Of a DNA stretch of 64,000 nt, positions 32,132 through 41,658 are shown in pieces. Source of the stretch: Armatimonadota bacterium (GTDB lineage: Bacteria; Armatimonadota; HRBIN16); NCBI GenBank assembly GCA_026003195.1, contig BPGU01000005.1, positions 62,001 through 126,000 of the forward strand. Direction: 5' to 3'. A program made the translations under genes and the position numbers. Position 1 is the first letter of the stretch. The number at the start of each line of letters is the position of its first letter. Under the pieces are notes generated by a model. The model made no database searches. It saw nothing but the letters and a program-made list of their open reading frames with translations, and was not told the DNA's origin.

Positions 32132-32578
32132 ATGGACTTTGGCAGGATGTGGAGAGGCGTTAGAGGCGCTGCCTCGTCCTCCTGGGGAGGCTATCGTGTT
32201 GGCGTCAACGCCGCTTTGACTGCGTTTCCATACAACGTTGGATTAGCCTGGCGTCAGGGCGGACTGCGACGCATGCCCTCTGTCTTTGGCATGACCTACG
32301 ACAGTTTTGTCCGTAGAATGCCAAGAGATGACGGGTTCGCCACATTCGGCTACTTTAGTGGTATGGCGTCGCCTATCCTGGCCGGAGCTGCGGCGTATAG
32401 CGGTTTGGCTAATCTCCGGCGCGGTCGTTATGGCAGGGCTCTGATGTTGCTCGGAGCCGGAGCCGGGTTGACCGGGTTGATGGGATATTCGTCTTTGCTC
32501 AACTGGCGTGACGCGCGGACTGAGAGGATGTGGAACCAGTACGAGGAATTCAGAAGGCAAGCGGACTTTGATTTGTAA
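32132..32578 (+). CDS. Gly-rich membrane-hairpin protein, paralogue 1 (148 aa)
   Basis: Contains AAAYSGLANLRRGRYGRALM and flanking hydrophobic, glycine-rich segments that could form a transmembrane hairpin. The same LANLRRGRYG block recurs in the proteins at 34249 and 34837. Likely virion or membrane protein of unknown role. Confidence 0.6.
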   Translation: MDFGRMWRGVRGAASSSWGGYRVGVNAALTAFPYNVGLAWRQGGLRRMPSVFGMTYDSFVRRMPRDDGFATFGYFSGMASPILAGAAAYSGLANLRRGRYGRALMLLGAGAGLTGLMGYSSLLNWRDARTERMWNQYEEFRRQADFDL

Positions 32579-32633
32579 CGCCGTCCCGTTCCGATCGGAT
32601 TCCTGAAATCCGTCTCTACTGGTGGCGATTTAT

Positions 32634-34214
32634 ATGGATCTGTCTAAGTATTTACCTTCACTGGTTTCATCTACTCCGACGGATGGAGCTAAGGATGTGC
32701 CGTTGAACCAGGTGTTTGAACTCAAGTTCAGCGTGCCGCTCCATCCGTCTATTATCACATCGGCTGATCTGGACAGGTACATCATCATCTCCGATGAGCA
32801 GACCGACACGGCGGTTCATCTGCAGTTAGTTTATCCGACCGCTCCCATACAGACCGATGTGGTTCGGTTTATCCTGCCAGGTTTACAGCCTGGCAGGAAC
32901 TATATCATGACCATTCTGCCCGACCTGCCCGCTTTTACCGGCAGGAAGTCCGGCACGCGCGTTACGCTCCGGTTCTCCACGATCTCCGCCGCGAACATTG
33001 TGCCTACTCCCGTGTTGCTTGAGCCTCTGGACAACACGCAGCATACGGATCCGCTGGAGTTGAAGTGGCAGGCTGTAGTGGGTCCCGGCACCTATCAGTA
33101 TGAGGTGCAGGTCAGTCGCGACCTAGGTTTTGACACCGGTATTGTCTGGACCACATCCGGTTCCGCCACTCAAGTAACCGTTCCCGCTTCCGCTTTGACC
33201 AGTCGTGAGTTCTACTACTGGCGTGTTCGTGCTTTGAACGTGGCGAACACTCCGCCTGACGTGAGCGACTGGTCTGAGGTATGGGGGTTCTACTATGTAG
33301 CGCCTCAGGATATTCCGAACGAGACGTTGATAGTCTCTCAGCTGATTGCCGAGTCTCAGGGTTCGGATTTCATCATCCGGAGTTCGCTGGACGAGTATGA
33401 AGAGAACATGATGAACTCGTGGTTCCCTCTGCAGTTTATCGGGGATATCGTTCCGTCCAGCGTTCAGGTGGAGTTTGACCGCCGTCAGGTTGATGGCTTC
33501 CCGTCCTGGCAGAGGCACAACGTTCCCTTTACCATATACACGTCCACCGATCCGGATACCGGTAAGGTAGTGCTTACCATCACTCCGTCCGAGCCGTTCA
33601 TGGCGAACAGTCTTTACAGGATATCCATCAAGCAGGGCAAGCAGAGGTATTATCGGGAGTTTGTGAGTTTTTATGATCCGTTCTATGCCAGTCCTGATTC
33701 CGTGCTCGTGTTAACGCAGGGATTGCTGGGCGATAGCATCTCCATGCATGATGTGAACTTCCTGATATACAGGCGTTCGCTGGATGCGAACCGTCACTAC
33801 ATCAAGTGGTTTCCGCCGACCAGCTGGGGCATGGCAGGTCCGCAGGACAGCACGGTGCGCAGTATGAGGATAGGTCACTTCTACGCGGTTCCGCGCTGGG
33901 TAGAGTTAATAGTTGCTTGCGACCTTTTGAGGCGTCGTTTGATGGACCTGTCCGGTCTGGCCGGTCAGAACCGCAGACTGGGTGACTATTCGGAGACCAA
34001 TGAAGGTTACGCTATCGGTCAGATTCGCGCCCTGTTGAAGGATCTGCAGGGTCAGGCGGAGTTATGGTTGGCAGAGTTCTCCAAGATGCGTGGTGTGATT
34101 GAAACGGGCAACATCGGCAGGAACGCCATACCGCATGAGGCGTTGCGTCGTATTGGGGAACGCAATATCGCGTCGCGCGACTGGAGAGACGATGGCAAGA
34201 ACAGGCGGTACTGA
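32634..34214 (+). CDS. Ig-like / fibronectin-like virion protein (526 aa)
   Basis: The N-terminal region (PTDGAKDVPLNQVFELKFSV) matches a bacterial Ig-like domain of the SbsA type. It is followed by a fibronectin-III-like domain (LKWQAVVGPGTYQYEVQVS, YYWRVRALN). The second half is a mixed region ending in helices. Such domains usually decorate capsids or tails and bind cell surfaces. A GTG start at 32622 is also possible. Confidence 0.6.
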   Translation: MDLSKYLPSLVSSTPTDGAKDVPLNQVFELKFSVPLHPSIITSADLDRYIIISDEQTDTAVHLQLVYPTAPIQTDVVRFILPGLQPGRNYIMTILPDLPAFTGRKSGTRVTLRFSTISAANIVPTPVLLEPLDNTQHTDPLELKWQAVVGPGTYQYEVQVSRDLGFDTGIVWTTSGSATQVTVPASALTSREFYYWRVRALNVANTPPDVSDWSEVWGFYYVAPQDIPNETLIVSQLIAESQGSDFIIRSSLDEYEENMMNSWFPLQFIGDIVPSSVQVEFDRRQVDGFPSWQRHNVPFTIYTSTDPDTGKVVLTITPSEPFMANSLYRISIKQGKQRYYREFVSFYDPFYASPDSVLVLTQGLLGDSISMHDVNFLIYRRSLDANRHYIKWFPPTSWGMAGPQDSTVRSMRIGHFYAVPRWVELIVACDLLRRRLMDLSGLAGQNRRLGDYSETNEGYAIGQIRALLKDLQGQAELWLAEFSKMRGVIETGNIGRNAIPHEALRRIGERNIASRDWRDDGKNRRY

Positions 34215-34248
34215 TATGTCTGGAACCGGTTTATAGAGGTGTCTGGTG

Positions 34249-34788
34249 ATGCCTGACTTCCTTCAATCTCCGTTTGTCGGTGGTTTCATAGCCGGTGCTC
34301 GTATGACCGGACCGATGAGTCTGTTCGGTCGTCACGTGCAGAGCGGTATATCCGATCTGATGGCAAAGTCGAAGCCTCTGAACAGGGCCAATTTAGGTGC
34401 CGTGTTCAGCTCAGCCTATACATCGGCAAGGAAGGATTTGCTTGATGCCTGGAACTATGTTCACTCCGGTCCTCAGGCGATACCTGGGTTCGGCACTGCT
34501 ATTGGTGGCGCTGCCCTGGCAGGATGGGCTACTTACAGCGGGCTGGCTAATTTGAGGCGTGGTCGTTATGCTCAGGCGCTTGCTTATCTGCTTGGTGGCG
34601 GTGCGTTATCGCTTGGTATGTCTTATATGGCGAGACAGCCTTTACCGCCTATTCAGGCTCGTGCACCAAAGGCTCAGGAGCCCAGAGCCGTGAGGACTTA
34701 CGTGCCTGGAACATCTGCGTACGACCCTTATGGTAATCCATTAGACGATTTAATCGATGCTGTGATTGCGTTTGATAGCCTGTGGTAG
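34249..34788 (+). CDS. Gly-rich membrane-hairpin protein, paralogue 2 (179 aa)
   Basis: Core GFGTAIGGAALAGWATYSG followed by LANLRRGRYAQALAYLL matches paralogues 1 and 3. A GTG/ATG pair at 34246/34249 follows TAGAGGTG. C-terminal proline-rich tail. Confidence 0.6.
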   Translation: MPDFLQSPFVGGFIAGARMTGPMSLFGRHVQSGISDLMAKSKPLNRANLGAVFSSAYTSARKDLLDAWNYVHSGPQAIPGFGTAIGGAALAGWATYSGLANLRRGRYAQALAYLLGGGALSLGMSYMARQPLPPIQARAPKAQEPRAVRTYVPGTSAYDPYGNPLDDLIDAVIAFDSLW

Positions 34789-34836
34789 ATTATCCGTTTG
34801 TATGAGTGGTGACTTATTGCTGGAGGTATCTGATTG

Positions 34837-35646
34837 ATGGACTTGTTTAGCACTCCATTTGCAAGAGGGTTCGGTGCCCTGGGCGATCTCATGAGAGTGA
34901 TGGGGCGCTATCCATTCGCCGGTGAAGGCAGGGGCGCCCTGAGGCAGGAGGCTCTGGATATTCTGGGCGGTCTCCGTTCGGATCCTATGGCGATGGTCGG
35001 TTTTGGTTCGGCTATAGGTGGTGCTCTCCTTGCAGGTCCGGCTATCTATAGTGGTATCGCCAATTTGAGGAGAGGTCGCTATGGTCGTGGCCTTGCTTAT
35101 CTGATTGGTGGCGCTGCACTGGCCGGCGGTCTGGCTTATGGTGGTCTGAACGTTCCCGGTCAGATACACTCATTCCGTGATGATTTCCAGTGGAGCGATA
35201 TGCCTGGTGTGTCGTGGCGTAAGCCGAATCGGGATCGTCCTGCTCCACCACCGCTCGTTACTCCACCGCCAGCTGATCCATCGCCAGCTGCTCCACCGAT
35301 AGTTACTCCACCGCCGGCTGAGCCTCTCACGGATACTGCCGCCGTTGGCGATACGCCAGGTGTGAACTTGAGTCGTCCGGCGAGAGCTTCATGGATTCCT
35401 AACACGTGGAATCGCTTGAGAGACACGATGTCTTACTTCATGGTGAACGAGGCGAACAAGGTGGGTGCCCAGTACGGAGATCAGCTCATCCTGAACTTCC
35501 ATGAGAACATGTTCGCCGGTGCTTCGGCTCGCGTGGGGGGCATGGTTTCCGCTCTACGCGGTGTGTTTAGTGGATACAGGAACAGGTTCCATGATTACGT
35601 CCGACGCGGGATACTACCTGAAGGTCAGATGAGGCTGCCTTTGTAA
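34837..35646 (+). CDS. Gly-rich membrane-hairpin protein, paralogue 3 (269 aa)
   Basis: Core GFGSAIGGALLAGPAIYSG then IANLRRGRYGRGLAYLIGG. Longer than its relatives: a proline repeat (PPPLVTPPPADPSPAAPPIV) leads to a helical C-terminal domain. Start after TGGAGG; TTG 34834 is an alternative. Confidence 0.6.
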   Translation: MDLFSTPFARGFGALGDLMRVMGRYPFAGEGRGALRQEALDILGGLRSDPMAMVGFGSAIGGALLAGPAIYSGIANLRRGRYGRGLAYLIGGAALAGGLAYGGLNVPGQIHSFRDDFQWSDMPGVSWRKPNRDRPAPPPLVTPPPADPSPAAPPIVTPPPAEPLTDTAAVGDTPGVNLSRPARASWIPNTWNRLRDTMSYFMVNEANKVGAQYGDQLILNFHENMFAGASARVGGMVSALRGVFSGYRNRFHDYVRRGILPEGQMRLPL

Positions 35647-35665
35647 GGGAAGGCGGGATTATGGG

Positions 35666-36130
35666 ATGCAAGGTGGCAGGTTAGGTTTTGAGGACAGTTT
35701 TGCCGTTGGCTTCGGCATGGGTTCGGAGCTGTTCTTTCATCCGGCGTTTCATGTATGGGGCGCCGGTAAAAGGGCTTATGGTCAACATGCCAACGACGGG
35801 TTCCCAAAGGCTATGGCTTATGCCACCGCTGCTTCTCTGGGTTCCATACCTGGAGCTGTACTGGGCACTTTGAGAAGGTTCGGGTTTTACAACAGGGCTG
35901 CGTTCAGCGAGATGTCTCCGGCGCCTACCTATTTTGGGATGGGCATGGCAGGTCTTAACCTTGCGGTCGGTGTAGGCATGACGCGCGGTGGTATAAATCG
36001 TCTGTCCAGAAAGCGATGGCTGACCGGCGGCTTAATGCTCGGGTTCGGTTTATACAGTCTGTACTCTGGATATCGGGCTGGGTTGTATACTTATGATATC
36101 ATCAACAAAAGGTTTGGTGGCAATGGTTAG
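35666..36130 (+). CDS. Gly-rich membrane-hairpin protein, paralogue 4 (154 aa)
   Basis: DGFPKAMAYATAASLGSIPGA matches DGLPRAIAYASVASFRSIPGA of the next gene, and a hydrophobic RWLTGGLMLGFGLYSLYSGY end matches the family pattern in a diverged form. ATG 35666. Confidence 0.6.
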   Translation: MQGGRLGFEDSFAVGFGMGSELFFHPAFHVWGAGKRAYGQHANDGFPKAMAYATAASLGSIPGAVLGTLRRFGFYNRAAFSEMSPAPTYFGMGMAGLNLAVGVGMTRGGINRLSRKRWLTGGLMLGFGLYSLYSGYRAGLYTYDIINKRFGGNG

Positions 36131-36160
36131 TCGAGACTGAGTACAGGTTGGTGATAGAAG

Positions 36161-36703
36161 GTGCAACAACAAAGAGGTCCATTTGTAGATGCTGATGATA
36201 GAACGTCAGTGTTGCTTGGTAGCACGATAGTTGGTTTTATGTCCGCCGCTCATGTGATGTCTGAGCCGGGTGCACAGTTCTGGAACACGGTGATGAGCAC
36301 TTACAGTAAGCATCGGCAAAGTGACGGACTTCCACGCGCTATAGCTTATGCTTCTGTCGCATCGTTCCGTTCTATTCCTGGTGCTCTGCGCAGTTCTTTT
36401 AACATGGCGAGGCAATACCATGGCCTGTTCGGTGGCGAGGTAAACTTACCGGCCGCTTATGCCGGTAGCGCCATTTATCTGGGCAGTTGGGCGCTTGGTG
36501 GTTATGCCACGTATGCCGGTATACGTGACCTGTTCAGGCGTAGATGGCTGAGAGGCGCCTTATCTCTCGGTGTAGGTGTAGCCAACCTTTATGCCATGGG
36601 AAGGGCTACAATGTTCAGTCGCTCCACGTTAGAGGATGCCGGCTTTCCAGGCAACCCGTTCAGACGAAGGACGAACGCTTTCAGCGAGGATGAAGAGGAT
36701 TAA
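36161..36703 (+). CDS. Gly-rich membrane-hairpin protein, paralogue 5 (180 aa)
   Basis: GTG start at 36161. Closest to paralogue 4 in the N-terminal half; the C-terminal YATYAGIRDLFRRRWLRGAL keeps the family's turn. Acidic end. Overlaps the next gene by 14 bp. Confidence 0.6.
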   Translation: MQQQRGPFVDADDRTSVLLGSTIVGFMSAAHVMSEPGAQFWNTVMSTYSKHRQSDGLPRAIAYASVASFRSIPGALRSSFNMARQYHGLFGGEVNLPAAYAGSAIYLGSWALGGYATYAGIRDLFRRRWLRGALSLGVGVANLYAMGRATMFSRSTLEDAGFPGNPFRRRTNAFSEDEED

Positions 36704-37202
36704 GTTCAACATAGAGAAGTTCATCCTGAAGGAGCCTCACTGGTTCTTGCTGGTGAGGCGGTTACCCAACACCAGGTGTTCCTGTTACGATCGGTATGAC
36801 AGGACGTCCTCGTACTGGTGTCCGTTGTGCTTTGGTACAGGTAGCAGTGTACAGCTGGAGAAGGTTCCAGTACGTCGTTCTGCCGGTTACCGTGAGGAAG
36901 TGGACCTGGTGCAGATAGGTTACGTTTCCCAGACTCATCCTGTGATTTACACTCCTTACTGGTTGCATCCGAACGACCTGGACCTCTTTGCAGAGGTCAA
37001 GCAGTGGTATGGTTTGAAGCCTGTCGGCGTGTTCCGTATCTATCGCATCATGATTGCGCTTCCTGTGCGTCAATCTGAGGTGAGTTATTATGCCTGCGGT
37101 TGTGATCCTGCCGATTTTGATAAGTCCCGGTTCGAGGAAGCGATGCTGGATAAGACCATACTCCTTCACGATAAAGATGGCGCTGTTAAGATTTACCGCT
37201 AG
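36690..37202 (+). CDS. Zinc-ribbon protein, probable head-tail or virion component (170 aa)
   Basis: The start is placed at ATG 36690 (MKRIKFNIEKF). CSC and CPLCFGTG form a likely zinc-binding knuckle, followed by a beta-rich domain and a later CGC. Small proteins with this CPxCxGTG motif occur in the head-tail gene block of large myophages. Function is not established. Confidence 0.55.
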   Translation: MKRIKFNIEKFILKEPHWFLLVRRLPNTRCSCYDRYDRTSSYWCPLCFGTGSSVQLEKVPVRRSAGYREEVDLVQIGYVSQTHPVIYTPYWLHPNDLDLFAEVKQWYGLKPVGVFRIYRIMIALPVRQSEVSYYACGCDPADFDKSRFEEAMLDKTILLHDKDGAVKIYR

Positions 37203-37234
37203 CGTTCTTCCGATTATCCTTCTGGAGGTGCTGT

Positions 37235-38269
37235 ATGCCTGGCGTTGGTGGTGGTGGTGGCGGCGTTTTGCCTCCGTTGATAACGATCAACAACTTCGCC
37301 GTTGTTACCGGCGGTAGTTTGAATATATCCGCAGGAGAGACAGTATATCTGCCCTTCTATTCCTATTATGGGGGCAGCATGACCGATGCGGAGTTGTTCA
37401 TACTCAGCACAACCGCTACAAGCATAGACTGGGCGGTGATGGACCATGACGCTTCCGGTGCTCCAGGCAATGTGCTGGCTTCCGGTACGTGGTCCAGTCC
37501 GACGACGGGGTGGGCCGTTGCCGGTTTGACCGCTTCTCTTGACGCCAATCAGTATTATCTGTTCCGCTTGACGGTCAACGGCGGCTCGCTCACACTGATG
37601 TCGCCACAACAGACCTCGTTGATATACAACATGTATGCCCACCCCAGACCTATCCTGAAGTACACCACTTTATGGAGTTTGTACAATACCTATGGTTACA
37701 GGTTATGGGCTTTCATGTACAGGATAGGTGGAACCTGGTATGGGAATCCTTTGACGCATTCAAATAGCGGTTCGCCGCTCGCCGCTCCTCAGTACGGTTT
37801 ATCCTTTATCCTTCCCTATAATGTTCGCGTGGTGGGGGCGTATGTGCCGTCTACCAGCACCACAGGTGGGACCACGGTATCTCTCTACGCCTGTGACAGT
37901 ATGTTCTTACCGACCGGTTCACCGATTAAGACAGTCAGTGTAAAGAACAGTATAGGGCTTGCCGGTTACGCGCTGGTGTTCTTTGACGAGCCGGTGAGCA
38001 TCCAGCGGTTCTCCATTATCGTCTCTTCCGGTGCTGCCGCCTCGCCCGGGTATGCGTATGATAACGGAACCGCTTATGATGTGCGTTTGGATCGAGTTTA
38101 TTCGTTTGTGCGGTCTGTGAAGTATACAGGTTCTTCCTGGCAGGTGGTAGTCACTTCGAACAGTTCGGTTATCGCCACTCAGTTCAGTCCCATCATTGAT
38201 TACCACGATGCTGGAAGTTCCGTTCCGTCTCTTGTACCTTCTGTGTTCAGGGGTGTTGAGCGATGGTAG
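37235..38269 (+). CDS. Adhesin-like beta-rich virion protein (344 aa)
   Basis: Begins MPGVGGGGGGVLPPLITINN after GGAGG. A long beta-strand-rich protein, with Gly, Ser, Thr and Tyr throughout, of the type that forms fibre or receptor-binding jelly rolls. Similar in style to the protein at 40717 (YYLFRLTVNGG compared with TYDVVLGVNG), so the two may be related. Confidence 0.5.
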   Translation: MPGVGGGGGGVLPPLITINNFAVVTGGSLNISAGETVYLPFYSYYGGSMTDAELFILSTTATSIDWAVMDHDASGAPGNVLASGTWSSPTTGWAVAGLTASLDANQYYLFRLTVNGGSLTLMSPQQTSLIYNMYAHPRPILKYTTLWSLYNTYGYRLWAFMYRIGGTWYGNPLTHSNSGSPLAAPQYGLSFILPYNVRVVGAYVPSTSTTGGTTVSLYACDSMFLPTGSPIKTVSVKNSIGLAGYALVFFDEPVSIQRFSIIVSSGAAASPGYAYDNGTAYDVRLDRVYSFVRSVKYTGSSWQVVVTSNSSVIATQFSPIIDYHDAGSSVPSLVPSVFRGVERW

Positions 38270-38862
38270 TTCGTCAGAATGTTGCCGGTTCCATAGAGTT
38301 CTTCCTGCCTGATGAGACCGATGTATGGAGCGGTCTGTCTGGTGTGGACACAAGCCTCATCACCGTCCAGTATCTCCGGAGCGTGGATAGTTCCTTCCAG
38401 AGCGATCTCACGCCAACTATTACTGAGCTGGGATCCGGATGGTATCGCTACAGTTATCCGGTGGCTGTGGTCTCTCAGCCCGGCACGTTGATATTGAGGT
38501 TCACCGCGCCCGGTGCAAAGACCCAGCAGGTGATTTTACAGGTTGTGGCTTACAATCCGTATGATGCCGCCGCTCTCGGTTTGTCCAATCTGGATGCGAG
38601 CGTATCCAGCAGGGCTCAGGCGGGGGATGCGATGACGTTGACCTCTTCCGAGCGGAACAGCATTGCTTCGGCGGTATGGAGTTATGTGATTGAAGGCACT
38701 CATACCGCCTTGAAGTTCATGCAGTGGATGGGTGCGGTGTTGTTTGGCAAGCGTACCGTATCCGGTACCGGGCGCACCTACTATGGTATGGACGATACCA
38801 CGGTGCGCGTGGACGGCACGGTAGATAGCACCGGTAACAGGAATATCACTTCCAGGAGCTAG
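38263..38862 (+). CDS. Virion protein with phage Ig-like and helical modules (199 aa)
   Basis: An N-terminal beta domain (GTLILRFTAPGAKTQQVIL) is followed by LSNLDASVSSRAQ...LTSSERNSIASAVWS, a module seen in many phage tail and fibre proteins. Overlaps the previous gene by 7 bp. The gene at 40138-40705 has the same arrangement. Confidence 0.55.
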   Translation: MVVRQNVAGSIEFFLPDETDVWSGLSGVDTSLITVQYLRSVDSSFQSDLTPTITELGSGWYRYSYPVAVVSQPGTLILRFTAPGAKTQQVILQVVAYNPYDAAALGLSNLDASVSSRAQAGDAMTLTSSERNSIASAVWSYVIEGTHTALKFMQWMGAVLFGKRTVSGTGRTYYGMDDTTVRVDGTVDSTGNRNITSRS

Positions 38863-38864
38863 AT

Positions 38865-39929
38865 ATGGCGGACTATTCACCGGTTTGGCACATGGACTGG
38901 CTGGATGACTGGTATGATGGAGACCCCGGCGGTGGCGGATCCGGTGGTGGCGGATCAGGTGGTGGCGGATCAGGTGGTTCCGCCTCCTGCGTTTATGGCG
39001 CATTCACCGTCCCTTCATCCGTTGTACCTTACGACTACGCCCATCGTTTTGTGCCGTTCCTGGACCTGGAGGTTCCTCTGTATGTGGTGGGCTGGAGTTA
39101 CGATGGTCCCTGTGCAAAATCGGTGATGGTGCGTAGCCTGGATGATGTCTATTCTATCTTTGGTGGCAGGATGTTGCATGTAGTCAACCTGTCGCCAGGG
39201 CAGACGTCTTTTACTGTGCCTTTAAGGATCGCTCCTGACGGCTGGGATGTGCGCGTGGTTTCCGGTGGTTACCAGCTGAACAACGTGAGGATTACCGGTA
39301 CCGGTTCCTACATCAAGACGGTGCAGTTCGATGCTGTTCCCGCTTCAGGGACTGTGGAGTTCAGGTATCATCCGGCGTCGGTATGGGATGATGATATCGC
39401 TTATCTACCGGCGCTGTTGAGGTCTGCTTTGATGCTCGGTGCCGGCACGGTGATAGGCGTGCGTGTACCCGGTGGTGCTCGTGCTGCCGGCACGTGGACC
39501 ACCTGGAGTGTGGTTGCACGCAACGAGGGTGCGATATATAACGGCACGAGGGTTCGCGTGTTCAACGATTATGTGAGCGTGCAGGTGCCCAATCGTGCTG
39601 TGAGAACGTATGCCAGGACATCGGATATGTACTCGATGTTCGCTTCCATTGAGGAGGTGCAGTTCATTCCGCCTGCAACTCCGACATGGCCTTCAGGGCT
39701 GGATGTGACTTTGAGTGGAGGCAGGACTGTTCCCTTTACCGGCGCCTCGTTGCTGGCGCTGGGTAACCAGTGGACGCCGGAGTTACCGGGTGTGGTGCTG
39801 GTTCCTGCGATGGGTGTATCCGATGCATGTTACACTGTGGCGTCTGCGTTTGCTGTGGCGATGGAAGCTTACAGGTGTGCCGTGGTGTACTGTACCTCTG
39901 TGGGCAACATTACTGGAGTAACGGGGTGA
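38865..39929 (+). CDS. Sheath-like protein with natural Gly4Ser linker (354 aa)
   Basis: After a short acidic start comes three copies of GGGGS (residues about 21-36), identical to an engineered flexible linker. The body has VPLYVVGWSYDGPCAKS, LPALLRSALMLGAGTVIGVR and NEGAIYNGTRVRV. These match, in order, SLLIIGTALDGP, LVEAIERALAAGCNNIVAVR and GDVYNNVVLTL of the tail sheath at 44349. Likely a shortened sheath paralogue, such as a sheath cap or neck ring. Start ATG 38865 after AGGAG. Confidence 0.55.
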   Translation: MADYSPVWHMDWLDDWYDGDPGGGGSGGGGSGGGGSGGSASCVYGAFTVPSSVVPYDYAHRFVPFLDLEVPLYVVGWSYDGPCAKSVMVRSLDDVYSIFGGRMLHVVNLSPGQTSFTVPLRIAPDGWDVRVVSGGYQLNNVRITGTGSYIKTVQFDAVPASGTVEFRYHPASVWDDDIAYLPALLRSALMLGAGTVIGVRVPGGARAAGTWTTWSVVARNEGAIYNGTRVRVFNDYVSVQVPNRAVRTYARTSDMYSMFASIEEVQFIPPATPTWPSGLDVTLSGGRTVPFTGASLLALGNQWTPELPGVVLVPAMGVSDACYTVASAFAVAMEAYRCAVVYCTSVGNITGVTG

Positions 39930-40108
39930 TGATGATGCTGGATCGTCTGTTGAAGGGCATGTTTATCAAGTGGTTAAGGGAGCGGGCGCTGGTTATCCCT
40001 TATGCGAAGCGTGTGGAGATAGCGAAGCGTTTGAAGGTTGACCAGGAGATTGTGGATTCGGTGCTGTTTGAGTTAAGGGATCACATTCTGCGCGAACTGG
40101 AGAAGTAG
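39929..40108 (+). CDS. Small helical protein (59 aa)
   Basis: Three ATGs in a row (39929, 39932, 39935); the first overlaps the previous stop. Helical and basic, with KRVEIAKRLKVDQEIVDSVL resembling a small helix-turn-helix. No family recognised. Confidence 0.55.
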   Translation: MMMLDRLLKGMFIKWLRERALVIPYAKRVEIAKRLKVDQEIVDSVLFELRDHILRELEK

Positions 40109-40137
40109 GCGCCAATATTCATTGGTGGTGATGTCTG

Positions 40138-40705
40138 GTGGCGCTTTATGGTGAATCCATAACTGTGCAGTATTACTGCTGGAACAAGGACAAACGGTGC
40201 TCCTGTCACGGGTGATGTGAGCAACCATACGGTGCGAATCATCCGTGACGGTTCGGTTTATACTCCGACGAACTCGCCTCAGGAGATTAACGCCACCGAA
40301 TCGCCTGGCTGGTACAGGATAGTGCTTACCGGCTCTGAGATGCAGGGTGATGTGATATCGATAGAGGCCCGTTCCTCAACGGCGAACGTGTTATGCTCCA
40401 AGATAACCTTTGTGACGGAGAAGGGCAGACTGGACCAGAAGGTCAGTGATCCCAAGACTTTGACGGCTGCGGAGCGTCAGAACATAGCCCAGGTTGTATT
40501 GACCACTCCGTTGAGCGATGTGGAGGCATCCACTGCCCAAAAGACTCTGGCGTGGTTGATTGCCAGGTTCTTTAACAGGGTGGCGCTGGTATCCAACAAG
40601 TTAAGGACTTACAAGTCCGACAGGTCTACGACCTATTTTGAGCAGAACATTGTTACCGGCTCGCCTCAGCCACTGGTTGAGGTGGACGACACGTCTCAGT
40701 CGTAG
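40138..40705 (+). pseudogene. Virion protein gene interrupted by a +1 frameshift
   Basis: From GTG 40138 the protein reads VALYGESITVQYYCW, then the frame is lost. Skipping one base at 40183 restores TRTNGAPVTGD and then the long frame from 40217 (VSNHTVRIIRDGS) to 40705. The joined text matches the 'tvqyy-W-d...G-P-vTGD' opening of phage virion domains like that at 38263. It is a real disruption, a programmed shift, or a sequence error. The C-terminal 163 residues could still be made from GTG 40217. Confidence 0.6.
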
Positions 40706-40716
40706 GTGGTGCTGGT

Positions 40717-41658
40717 ATGGCCGTTGTTCCTTCCAGATTCGGGTATGTGCTCGCCGCCTCCACCGGTTTTGCCGGTTCTGTATCCTGGGCAAACAACTCC
40801 GCAGCCAGGTTGTTCTTCAGGATCGTTCCGCGTTACAGCTTGCCCCTGTTCGGTGTAGCCATCTACGCGACGGCGGTTCCCACGGGTCAGGCAGATGCCT
40901 ATCTTTACCATGATATAGGCGGTATTTTGTGGGATTCCGGTAACTATGCGAATTACCTGTTAAGCGGTTATGGTGTTAACAGGGTGAACTATCCGGCTTC
41001 TACCGGCAGGTTCGTCCTGTCCGGACTGAACTTCCAGCTGGCAGCTGGATCCGGCTACTGGGTAGGCATAAGGAATGGGTCCATTGGTACGTTGTCCGTA
41101 TTCCCTGGGTTTGACCGTCGTGTCTCCGACTGGTCTCGGACGCTGTTTCTGGACTACTCTAGCAGGTTCTATTCAGGAAGTTTCACGGATTTCCCATCTC
41201 AGTTCAACGCCCAGATACTCTACCGTATGCCTGATGGTACGATTAAGTGGTTTGAACCCCTTTTGACCGGAGGTTATAACGACGAGTATACCACTTCAAA
41301 CCTTGCCGTGAGGTTCACGGTACCGGAAGGTCTCAATCTGAACGTTCGTGGATTCACCTTCGGTCATTTCACCAAACAGGGCAGTCCAGGCGGTCTATAT
41401 ATTACCTTGAAGCAGGGCAACACAACGATTGCCCAGTCGGATCCTTTAACCACGCTGTTCACGCCGCCGTCAACAACCGCAGGATTGTCGTTCTATATTC
41501 CTTTATTGAACAGTCCCGTTCTCTTATCCGGTGGTGTGACTTACGATGTGGTGCTTGGAGTGAACGGTACCCATGATACCTCTAACAGGTTTGCCATGAA
41601 GGTGTGTAGGTGTAGATACTTCGGCGATCCCATCCTGGTGGACTTATCCGGATGGTGA
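40717..41658 (+). CDS. Adhesin-like beta-rich virion protein (313 aa)
   Basis: ATG 40717 after a GGTGG-type site. Two similar beta-sandwich halves are suggested by LNFQLAAGSGYWVGI and PVLLSGGVTYDVVLGVNG. Probably a carbohydrate- or surface-binding virion protein. The broken region that follows looks like a decayed relative. Confidence 0.5.
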   Translation: MAVVPSRFGYVLAASTGFAGSVSWANNSAARLFFRIVPRYSLPLFGVAIYATAVPTGQADAYLYHDIGGILWDSGNYANYLLSGYGVNRVNYPASTGRFVLSGLNFQLAAGSGYWVGIRNGSIGTLSVFPGFDRRVSDWSRTLFLDYSSRFYSGSFTDFPSQFNAQILYRMPDGTIKWFEPLLTGGYNDEYTTSNLAVRFTVPEGLNLNVRGFTFGHFTKQGSPGGLYITLKQGNTTIAQSDPLTTLFTPPSTTAGLSFYIPLLNSPVLLSGGVTYDVVLGVNGTHDTSNRFAMKVCRCRYFGDPILVDLSGW

